DNA of 8,610 nucleotides from Gemmataceae bacterium (GTDB taxonomy: Bacteria > Planctomycetota > Planctomycetia > Gemmatales > Gemmataceae), in the NCBI GenBank assembly GCA_017853285.1, contig JAFMJU010000151.1:1-8610 (forward strand), in the 5' to 3' direction. A model generated the notes under the pieces. The model saw only the letters and a program-made list of their open reading frames with translations. It made no database searches and was not told where the DNA came from. Each line of letters begins with the position of its first letter. Within the stretch, counting starts at the first letter, position 1. The position numbers and the translations under genes were made by a program. Below, in pieces: positions 1-5,998 of the stretch.

Positions 1-165
1 ATGCGCAGTGCCGCCACGGCCCGCACACTGTCCGCCGCCGCCGCCGAAAGGGCACGGCTCAACCGGAAAAAAACGGCGCCCGGCAAGGGCGCGCCTCCCC
101 CGGGCGCCCCCGGTACCCCCGCGGTCGCATCTCCCGATTCAGCACCCGGAAGCACCCGGCCATGA
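1..165 (+). CDS. Possible 3' end of an upstream gene (or chance open frame)
   Basis: Frame 1 is open from the first base to a TGA at 163-165, which overlaps the ATG of the metallophosphoesterase gene in an ATGA arrangement typical of translationally coupled genes. The encoded 54 residues are rich in Ala, Pro, Arg and Gly with a Lys/Arg patch (about residues 20-29), like a low-complexity tail, and show no recognisable domain. An ATG occurs at bases 1-3, but this may just be an internal Met of a gene that begins outside the window. In DNA this GC-rich all three forward frames stay open here, so openness alone proves little. The ATGA overlap is the only positive sign. If it is not coding, bases 1-161 are plain intergenic DNA with a short GCC repeat at about 31-45. 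Confidence 0.25.
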   Translation: MRSAATARTLSAAAAERARLNRKKTAPGKGAPPPGAPGTPAVASPDSAPGSTRP

Positions 166-1121
166 CTGTGGCCGGGCACTCACATAACCCGGCGGATACG
201 CCGGGGCCGTCCATACGCCTGGCGCACTTTTCCGATGTGCATGTCTGCCTGCCCAAATACCGCTTCGGCATGCGCGACCTGTTCAGCAAGCGGACCGCCG
301 GCTGGGTCAACCTGCGTTTGCTGGGCCGCGCCCACCGCTTCCGCCACGCCGATCACACCCTGCGGGCCCTCGCCCGCGACCTGGAGGAACGCCAGCCCGA
401 CCACCGGGTTTTCTCGGGCGACGCCAGTTGCCTGGGCTTCGACGAGGAGTTCCTCGAGGCCGCCGACATCCTCGGCACGAGCCATTTTCCCGGCATCGCC
501 GTCCCCGGCAACCACGACCACCTGCTGTCGCGCACCGTCAAGGCCGGCATGTTCGAGCAACGCTTCAGCCCGTGGCAGCAGGGCCTCCGCCTCGACGACT
601 CGATCTACCCCTTCGCCCAGCGCGTCGGCCCCCTGTGGCTGGTCGCCGTCAACTCCAGCAAGCCGAACACCCTGCCGTGGGACGCCACCGGCGCCGTGGG
701 TCGCGACCAGCTCGAACGGCTCGCCCGCCTGCTCGACCGCCTCGAGGGTGGCCTGCGGGTCCTGGTCACCCACTACCCCGTGCGCCTGCCCAACGGCAAG
801 CCGGAATGGCGCACTAGAAGACTCCGTGATCTAGAGAAACTGGTCCGCGTCGCCGAAGGGGGCGGCGTCGCCTTGTGGATGCACGGCCACCGCCATATGG
901 CGTACCACCACGGCGCCGGGGAAGGCCTCCCCTTCGCCGTGGTCTGCGCCGGCAGCGCCACCCAGACCGGGCGCTGGTCCTACGGCGAGTACACCTTCCA
1001 GGGCAACCGCCTGTCGGCGCGCCGCCGGCACTACTCCCCGGCCGAAGACCTCTTCGTCGCCGGCGAGTCCTTCACGCTGGAACTGCCCCGCGGCCTGGAA
1101 TCTCCGGTCGTTTCCATCTGA
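162..1121 (+). CDS. Calcineurin-like metallophosphoesterase (CpdA/Icc-type)
   Basis: 319-residue predicted metal-dependent phosphohydrolase of the calcineurin-like superfamily. The dinuclear metal-site motifs appear in the right order: D25-x-H27 (FSDVH), G86-D87, GNHD at 116-119, H204 (THYP) and GHRH at 242-245. The segment after motif I (FSKRTAGWVN, 41-50) resembles that of the CpdA/Icc-like subgroup (COG1409) as I recall it. No signal peptide or membrane segment is seen, so a cytoplasmic location is likely. The substrate cannot be read from sequence; cyclic nucleotides, nucleotides or phospholipid headgroups are all possible in this family. The ATG at 162 lies 9 nt after a weak GGAAG; the frame is open further upstream but has no better start, and motif I begins only 24 residues in. 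A VWA/Bat-like gene follows after 27 nt, suggesting co-transcription, although this enzyme is not a standard Bat-operon member. Confidence 0.9.
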   Translation: MTVAGHSHNPADTPGPSIRLAHFSDVHVCLPKYRFGMRDLFSKRTAGWVNLRLLGRAHRFRHADHTLRALARDLEERQPDHRVFSGDASCLGFDEEFLEAADILGTSHFPGIAVPGNHDHLLSRTVKAGMFEQRFSPWQQGLRLDDSIYPFAQRVGPLWLVAVNSSKPNTLPWDATGAVGRDQLERLARLLDRLEGGLRVLVTHYPVRLPNGKPEWRTRRLRDLEKLVRVAEGGGVALWMHGHRHMAYHHGAGEGLPFAVVCAGSATQTGRWSYGEYTFQGNRLSARRRHYSPAEDLFVAGESFTLELPRGLESPVVSI

Positions 1122-1148
1122 AGTCGGGGGGTCCCGGGCACCTGCGCC

Positions 1149-2663
1149 ATGAACACCCCGGCCCAACCCGACCCCCTGGTGATTCCACCCGTCCGCGGCC
1201 GTCCCGCCGGCACGCGCCGGATCCTCGCGTTGGTCGCGGCCTTGGCTGCGGTTGCCTCGCTGCTGGCGCCCGCCCCCCGGGAAGAAGCAGCCGTCACGCT
1301 TTTGCTCATCGACCTCAGCCAATCCATGCGCGCAGGCTCACCACCCAGGTACCTGCAAGCAGCCCAGGCCCTAACGGCTCTGGCCTCCAGCCAACCGGGC
1401 AGGATCGGCCTCATCACCTGCGCCGCCTCGGCCAGACTGGCCGTGCCCCCCACCCACGATCGCGACTCGCTCCTCGATACCCTGACCCAGCTCCCGCGGG
1501 AGGCCGCCCGCCCTGAATTGGCCCCTGGCCCCGGCGCCATCTCCGGCACCCGGCTGGCCGATGGGCTCCGCATGGCCCGCGCCATGCTCGAACACACCCG
1601 GGGCCACCGCGTCGTCGTCCTGTTCAGTGACGGCGACGACCCGGTCCCCGATGGCTCAGCCACCCAAGAGGCGGCCCGTTTGGCGGAAAAGGGCATCCAA
1701 CTCCAGGTGGTCCAGGTCGGCACACCAGGCCGGCCCGAACCCATCCCCATGGGCCCGGGCGATTGGCTGCAGTGGCGCGACCAGCCCGTGCGGTCTACCT
1801 TGAACACCACTTACCTGCAAGCCATCGCTTCTGCCGCCGGAACCACCCTGGCCGACCGGTGGCAACCCATCGCTCCCCCCTCAAACTCCCTGATCAATCC
1901 GCAAACCCTCTGCCTTCTGCTCTCCCTGCTGGCCTGGGTCTGTTTCCTCACCGGGTCAACCTTGCGCGCCCCTTCCAATCTGTCCGCCGCCCTGCTGCTG
2001 CTTACCCTGGTCATGCCCGCCTGCCAAGAAAAACAAAAGACTTCCCCTTCCGCCGAGGCACTGCTGCGCCAAGCCGCCGCGCTCCCCCCCACCGATCCCT
2101 CCCGGTCCGGTATCGCCCGCCAGGCCGAAGCCCTGCTGCGCGCGCAGCCTCCCACCCAGGCAACCAGACTTAGGCTGCTGGAGGCCCTCGTGCTGGCCGG
2201 CGAATCAGTCCCCATGGATCGCCAGGCCCTGCTGGCCGCACAGGAACTGGCCCTCGAATCCGAACCCCTTCTCAACGACCGTTTGAACCTGTTTCTGGCT
2301 CGCATCCGCCTGCGCCTGGCCCAGTGCAAACCGGATTCAACACCCCGCCAAAACCAAGGCGGCGATCCCGCATCCGGAGAATCCCCGTCAACCCAGGGCG
2401 ACCCAGGCGAGACCCGCCCTTTCTCCAATCCCTCTCCCCAAACCAAGTCAGGCAAACCCTCCAACCAATCCGGCGGCCCCATGGCCGAGGCCGCGTTGCC
2501 CGGAGCAGGTCGCCTGCCCGTGCTGCTCGATGACAAACAACCCCAACCGATCCATTCCGGCGAAGCCCTCGACCTGTTGCGCACTGCGCGCCTCTGGCGC
2601 CAAAAGCGTGAATCCACCCAACGGCCCTGGGAACGGCCCGCCACGGAGTTGCCCGATTGGTGA
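1149..2663 (+). CDS. BatB/BatC-like fusion: membrane VWA protein with TPR-like periplasmic tail
   Basis: 504 residues. An N-terminal membrane segment (about 24-42) is followed by a von Willebrand factor A domain (about 49-240) with MIDAS residues D55-L-S57-Q-S59, T134 and D161 (SDGDD). Membrane helices follow at about 253-270 and 277-291, then an Ala/Leu-rich helical, TPR-like region (300-395), a Pro/Ser/Gly/Gln linker (395-450) and a short helical end finishing in PDW. This order matches BatB joined to BatC of the Bacteroides aerotolerance (Bat) operons; fused BatB/C is known in other bacteria. The third hydrophobic stretch ends in MPAC (C292), looking like the signal sequence of an originally separate BatC. 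Predicted topology places the VWA and TPR-like parts in the periplasm. The role of Bat proteins is poorly defined (stress tolerance, possibly chaperone-like work with MoxR ATPases). The ATG at 1149 has no clear Shine-Dalgarno but leaves a sensible N-terminal anchor. Confidence 0.8.
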   Translation: MNTPAQPDPLVIPPVRGRPAGTRRILALVAALAAVASLLAPAPREEAAVTLLLIDLSQSMRAGSPPRYLQAAQALTALASSQPGRIGLITCAASARLAVPPTHDRDSLLDTLTQLPREAARPELAPGPGAISGTRLADGLRMARAMLEHTRGHRVVVLFSDGDDPVPDGSATQEAARLAEKGIQLQVVQVGTPGRPEPIPMGPGDWLQWRDQPVRSTLNTTYLQAIASAAGTTLADRWQPIAPPSNSLINPQTLCLLLSLLAWVCFLTGSTLRAPSNLSAALLLLTLVMPACQEKQKTSPSAEALLRQAAALPPTDPSRSGIARQAEALLRAQPPTQATRLRLLEALVLAGESVPMDRQALLAAQELALESEPLLNDRLNLFLARIRLRLAQCKPDSTPRQNQGGDPASGESPSTQGDPGETRPFSNPSPQTKSGKPSNQSGGPMAEAALPGAGRLPVLLDDKQPQPIHSGEALDLLRTARLWRQKRESTQRPWERPATELPDW

Positions 2664-3766
2664 ACCTGCTGCCACTGCTGTTAGCCTGCCAACCCGTGTC
2701 GGGTGACCTCACCCTCACGGTCTCGGCGGATCATTCCTCCGTCCTCCCGGGACAAACCGTCACCATCACGGCTCATCTCCATTCCCGTTCAGCCCTAAAC
2801 GCGAATGCCTGGCCCCCGGTCAGGTGGTCAGCCCCGCCAGACCCGGCCCTCTGGCAAATGGAGGACCCCACCGTCACGGTCGACCCAAACGATGCCAGCA
2901 CCACCTGGCGGCTGACAGCACTCAAACCGGGCCTCTGGCAACCGCCAGACCTGGCCTGCGCCTTCCAGCGTGCCGACATACCGTTCACCGCCGCCGCGCA
3001 AACCCTCCGGCTCGCCGCCCTGCCTCCCATTGAGGTGCGCGAACCCGCCGAACAATCCTCCAACCAACTCACCCGCATCCTGGCAGAGGGCAATCCCCCG
3101 CCGCTGCCATCCCTCGTGCGTGTCGGCATCACCCTCACCCGTCTGGCCTGGGTAGGGCCTCCGGTCATCTGCCTCATTTGGGCAATCACAACCTGGCTGA
3201 ATTGGCCCCGTGATCCCGATGCCCGCAAGGCTCGGTGGCGGCGCTGGCTGGAAAAAAATGGCCTGCCCCCCGGCCGGCACACCGCCAAGGGGATCACCAA
3301 CCACCTCCTGGCCAAAGGATGGAAGCAATCCAAAATCGACCAGATTCTCGCTTCCTGGAATCACCCGATGGAGGCGCCCCCGCTCCCCCATCCCAATCGG
3401 TCGTCCCTACTGGCCATGCTGCTCGCAGGTCTCCTCGGCACCCTGACGGGAGCTTTGTACTCGACCGCATCGGTGCCTTTTGTATCCGCACAGGACAAAG
3501 CCGAACTGGCAAAGGCCGACCAATTGTGGCGGGAGGGTGATTTTGGCGGCGCCCGGAAGATATACGTCTGGGGATTCATGAGGCGTCAGCCCGAGGCCTT
3601 CCAACGCCTGGCCTGGGCCGGGAAGTTTGATTGGAAGTACTATCCCCTGCACCCTTTTCTGCACAGCCTGACCTGGTTGTCAGCCTGGGTGGTTGTCGGG
3701 ATACTGGGTAGGTGGTGGCTCCTCGTGGCGGGACTTGTTGTTGTCCCCCTGCTGTTTCTGGCCTGA
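2657..3766 (+). CDS. BatD/BatE-like fusion membrane protein
   Basis: 369 residues. The N-terminus is a short hydrophobic leader (about 3-16, including LLAC at 8-11), followed by a beta-rich Ig-like region (about 17-130; PGQTVTITAHL at 31-41) as in BatD. A membrane helix lies at about 164-181, then a basic cytoplasmic helical segment (185-240). A second hydrophobic stretch (249-267) ends in a signal-peptidase-like SA site (277-278). After it comes one TPR-like unit (AKADQLWREGDFGGARKIY, 285-303) and two C-terminal membrane helices (about 333-350, 352-369), as in BatE. Similarity is architectural and the protein is short for a full BatD plus BatE, so both halves look trimmed. The gene overlaps the end of the VWA gene. 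TTG at 2657 has GGAG 8 nt upstream; GTG at 2660 (GTGA overlap) is nearly as good, with GGAG 11 nt away. Coupled translation with the VWA gene supports a joint membrane complex. Confidence 0.7.
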   Translation: MVNLLPLLLACQPVSGDLTLTVSADHSSVLPGQTVTITAHLHSRSALNANAWPPVRWSAPPDPALWQMEDPTVTVDPNDASTTWRLTALKPGLWQPPDLACAFQRADIPFTAAAQTLRLAALPPIEVREPAEQSSNQLTRILAEGNPPPLPSLVRVGITLTRLAWVGPPVICLIWAITTWLNWPRDPDARKARWRRWLEKNGLPPGRHTAKGITNHLLAKGWKQSKIDQILASWNHPMEAPPLPHPNRSSLLAMLLAGLLGTLTGALYSTASVPFVSAQDKAELAKADQLWREGDFGGARKIYVWGFMRRQPEAFQRLAWAGKFDWKYYPLHPFLHSLTWLSAWVVVGILGRWWLLVAGLVVVPLLFLA

Positions 3767-3768
3767 TC

Positions 3769-3775
3769 AAAGGAG
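3769..3775 (+). promoter_or_regulatory. Ribosome binding site of the DUF6428 gene
   Basis: AAAGGAG lies 5 nt before the ATG at 3781 and just after the preceding stop. It decides the start: the same frame is open further upstream to 3712, but that stretch lies inside the BatD/E-like gene. Confidence 0.75.
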
Positions 3776-3780
3776 TGGCA

Positions 3781-4260
3781 ATGTCGCTGAAACTGTCCAA
3801 CCTGCGCGACGCCCTGGCCCAAAACCCGGAAGCTTCCCTGCATTTTCTGCTTCCCGATGGCGACCTGGTGCCCCCCCACTTCCACATCACCGAGGTGGGC
3901 AAGGTGCGGAAGGATTTCATCGACTGCGGCGGCACCGTCCGCTCCAGCACCACCTGCCTGCTCCAGGTCTGGGTGGCCAAGGACCTCGATCACCGCCTGA
4001 AGGCCACCAAACTGTCCGGCATCCTGAAAGCCGGCGAGCCACTCCTGGGAACCGACGACCTCCCCGTCGAGGTCGAATACGAGGGAACCAGCATCTCCCA
4101 ATACCCGCTCACCGAGGCAGAAATCACCCCGGCCGGCCTGCTCCTCCACCTCGGATCCAAGCACACCGCTTGCCTCGCCCCCGACCGCTGCGGCATCCCC
4201 TTGGACGAGTTGCCCGCCGGTGACCAAGGCTCCTGCTGCGGCCCCAAGGGCTGCTGCTGA
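3781..4260 (+). CDS. DUF6428 family protein with cysteine-rich C-terminus
   Basis: 159-residue soluble protein recognised as DUF6428 from its conserved blocks: LPDG (24-27), PHFHITEVG (32-40), KDFIDCGGTVR (44-54), DHRL (70-73), VEVEYEG (96-102) and TACLAPDRCGIP (129-140). The function of the family is unknown. From general knowledge its members are often found beside ArsR-type regulators and arsenic genes, mainly in Bacteroidota; that is not the context here. The C-terminus SCCGPKGCC (151-159) carries two Cys-Cys pairs. With the H33-x-H35 pair, C49, C131 and C137 this gives a thiol/imidazole-rich protein that could bind a soft metal or metalloid (inference). The gene starts 14 nt after the Bat-like gene with a strong ribosome binding site, so it is probably the last gene of that operon. 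No terminator is evident before the convergent gene. Confidence 0.85.
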   Translation: MSLKLSNLRDALAQNPEASLHFLLPDGDLVPPHFHITEVGKVRKDFIDCGGTVRSSTTCLLQVWVAKDLDHRLKATKLSGILKAGEPLLGTDDLPVEVEYEGTSISQYPLTEAEITPAGLLLHLGSKHTACLAPDRCGIPLDELPAGDQGSCCGPKGCC

Positions 4261-4277
4261 GTTGGTGGCCGGTCAGT

Positions 4278-5735
4278 CTACCCCCGGGGTTTCAAATCCA
4301 AAGCGGCGTGCTCCTGTACCCCTTCCCGGGCGATCAGGCGCGGCTTGAATTCCCCCGGCGCGATCCGGTTGAGCTGGTTGTGCACCCGTTGCCGCATCTC
4401 GCACGCCAGGTCCGCCACCTCGTTCAGCTCTTCGGGCGTCATCACGCCATCGGGGTAGATCAGCTTGATCAGCCCGCTGCCCACGCGCTCCACCGCGTTC
4501 TGGTCGCGTTTCGTCATGCCGGCTTGATACTTCACCGACCGCAACCGGTCCTTGTGGTCCTCGTCGCGCAGCTTCACCAGCAGCTCGCCAAAGTAGTCGG
4601 TCACAAAGCCCACGCCCTTGGCCAGCGAGGTCGGGCTGATCTTCGGCATCTCCCAGCCCGGCAGGTAGGCATGCACCCGGTCGTGGAACGCCGTGTCTTG
4701 CAATTCCTTGGGCAGCGGCTCCAGCAGGTGACGGTATTTGCTGGCCGGCTGGCCATCCGTCACATCCAGGTTGCCACCCAGCACTATGCTGGCGTCCGAG
4801 GTGAACTGCAGCGACCCGCGCGAGAAATTCCCGCTCTCCATGAAGTCCTTCAGCGTGCTGATGGTCGTCCCTTCGTCGCCAAACTCGGTGTGGGCGATCT
4901 CGTCGAACACCACCACCTTCCGCGTACCCAAAATCCCCACGCTCTTCGTCGCCAGGTTCACGAACAGGTTCGCCGGGCTGGTCTTGCCGCCCGAGACCAC
5001 GAACACCCTGGGCGACAGGTTGCGCAGCAGGAAGGTCTTGCCCGTCTGCCGGGGCCCCAGCTCCAGCAGGTTGATGTTCCGCTCCACCAGCGGCGCCAGG
5101 CGCGCGAACAGCAGCAGCTTCTCACGCCGCGTCGGGTACGCCTCCGGCTGGTACCCCACCGAGGTGCACAGCAGGTTCAGCCACTCGTCCGTCGTGAACT
5201 TCTTCCGGCTCTCCTTGTGCGCCGCCAGATCCGGCGGCCCCACCTGAAACGGCGTGAATGCTGTCATCTCGATCGGCCGCTGCGCGTCCGTCTCCGGCGT
5301 GAACCGCAGCTTCACCGTGCCCCACAGTCCACCCAGCAACAGCCCCACATGCTGGTTCAACAGCTCCGCCGGCACCCGCACCTTGTCCTCGCTCAACGCC
5401 GGTACCCGGGCCAACCGCTGTTGGTTCTTCAGGTCCACCCGCGCCTCCACATTGTCGATGATCACCACCTCCCCGGTGCTCATCAGTTTGTTGCGCAGCA
5501 GTTGCCCTTCATCCTGGCTGGGCAGCAACTGCTTGATGCGCGACTGCATACGCGCCAAGTCTTCGGTGTGGGTCTCGATCTTCACATACTTGGCCAGCAG
5601 GTATTCGCTGACATACCGCGGAATCTTGTCGAACACCGTCTGCTGGGCCAGTTGTTTCACCACCACCTTGTCGCCCAGGGTCTGCATCGCCTTCCGGTCG
5701 AGTTCCGTCAGCGCGAAATCTTCCAGTCCCGCCAT
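4278..5735 (-). CDS. brxL: Orphan BrxL-like AAA+ ATPase lacking the Lon-like domain
   Basis: 485 residues, recognised as the BREX-associated BrxL ATPase family (TIGR02688-like). A roughly 200-residue N-terminal region, in full BrxL involved in DNA binding, precedes an AAA+ core: Walker A GPRQTGKT (227-234), Walker B VVVFDE (274-279), sensor-1-like N322 in LGGNLD, and the BrxL-type HDRVHAYLPGWEMPKI block (351-366) with candidate arginine finger R353. The chain ends about 120 residues after this block. Full-length BrxL of type I BREX is about 680 residues and carries a Lon-like C-terminal domain, absent here. ATG at 5735 is chosen because GGGGAG lies 7 nt upstream; an in-frame start 57 nt further up has no such site. 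BrxL forms ring assemblies on DNA and is needed for phage restriction in BREX. No PglX, PglZ, BrxC, BrxA or BrxB is visible, so a defence role here is only a possibility. Confidence 0.85.
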   Translation of the reverse strand: MAGLEDFALTELDRKAMQTLGDKVVVKQLAQQTVFDKIPRYVSEYLLAKYVKIETHTEDLARMQSRIKQLLPSQDEGQLLRNKLMSTGEVVIIDNVEARVDLKNQQRLARVPALSEDKVRVPAELLNQHVGLLLGGLWGTVKLRFTPETDAQRPIEMTAFTPFQVGPPDLAAHKESRKKFTTDEWLNLLCTSVGYQPEAYPTRREKLLLFARLAPLVERNINLLELGPRQTGKTFLLRNLSPRVFVVSGGKTSPANLFVNLATKSVGILGTRKVVVFDEIAHTEFGDEGTTISTLKDFMESGNFSRGSLQFTSDASIVLGGNLDVTDGQPASKYRHLLEPLPKELQDTAFHDRVHAYLPGWEMPKISPTSLAKGVGFVTDYFGELLVKLRDEDHKDRLRSVKYQAGMTKRDQNAVERVGSGLIKLIYPDGVMTPEELNEVADLACEMRQRVHNQLNRIAPGEFKPRLIAREGVQEHAALDLKPRG

Positions 5736-5998
5736 CGTTCCACTCCCCAAAAGGTAAGACCCGTTCCCCAACAACCCAAAAACCAAGCGCAATCTTTCAG
5801 GCTAGAAGGCCACCCTCCGGGCCGGAACTCCGCCCCGTTGCCCCAAGTCCTGACGCCGGCCCATGCCGCCCGCATTTTCGGCACCAGCCCTCCGCATGAA
5901 ACCTACGGATGCCGGGGAAGTACTACTAGGATATAAGTCAGTTACAGTTGATGACCCAACCGGGCTCACCCGTTCCCTCAAGAACCCGAGATTCGCCC
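5736..5998. promoter_or_regulatory. Divergent intergenic region with the promoters of two genes
   Basis: 263 nt separate the BrxL-like gene (minus) from the redoxin-cytochrome-copper gene (plus), so both promoters should lie here. The stretch 5921-5950 is AT-richer than its surroundings and contains GATATAAG (5930-5937), a possible -10 element for the rightward gene, but no convincing -35 hexamer sits at the matching distance. The leftward gene shows T/G-rich runs on its own strand at about 5755-5790 but no clear promoter. I see no extended inverted repeat that would mark an operator or riboswitch. Confidence 0.35.
5743..5748 (-). promoter_or_regulatory. Ribosome binding site of the BrxL-like gene
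   Basis: On the minus strand GGGGAG is followed by 7 nt and then the ATG at 5735. It fixes the start of the BrxL-like protein at MAGLEDFALTE. Confidence 0.7.

Noticed and set aside
811..840. Short stretch with two CTAG tetramers and AGA codons inside the phosphoesterase gene
   Set aside because: The reading frame continues through it with sensible residues between motifs IV and V; too short to indicate an insertion or repeat.
4280..4290. Palindrome ACCCCCGGGGT at the end of the BrxL-like gene
   Set aside because: It leaves almost no loop and has no T-run in either direction, so it is not an intrinsic terminator.
4278..5735. Reading the BrxL-like gene as evidence of a full BREX phage-defence island
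   Set aside because: None of the other BREX genes is present in the window, and the neighbours are housekeeping-like redox and membrane genes.
4308..5936. Open frame of 542 codons on the + strand, antisense to the BrxL-like gene
   Set aside because: The translation is dominated by Arg, Leu, Gln, His and Pro without domain structure, as expected opposite a GC-rich gene. The minus-strand frame has clear AAA+ motifs and a ribosome binding site.
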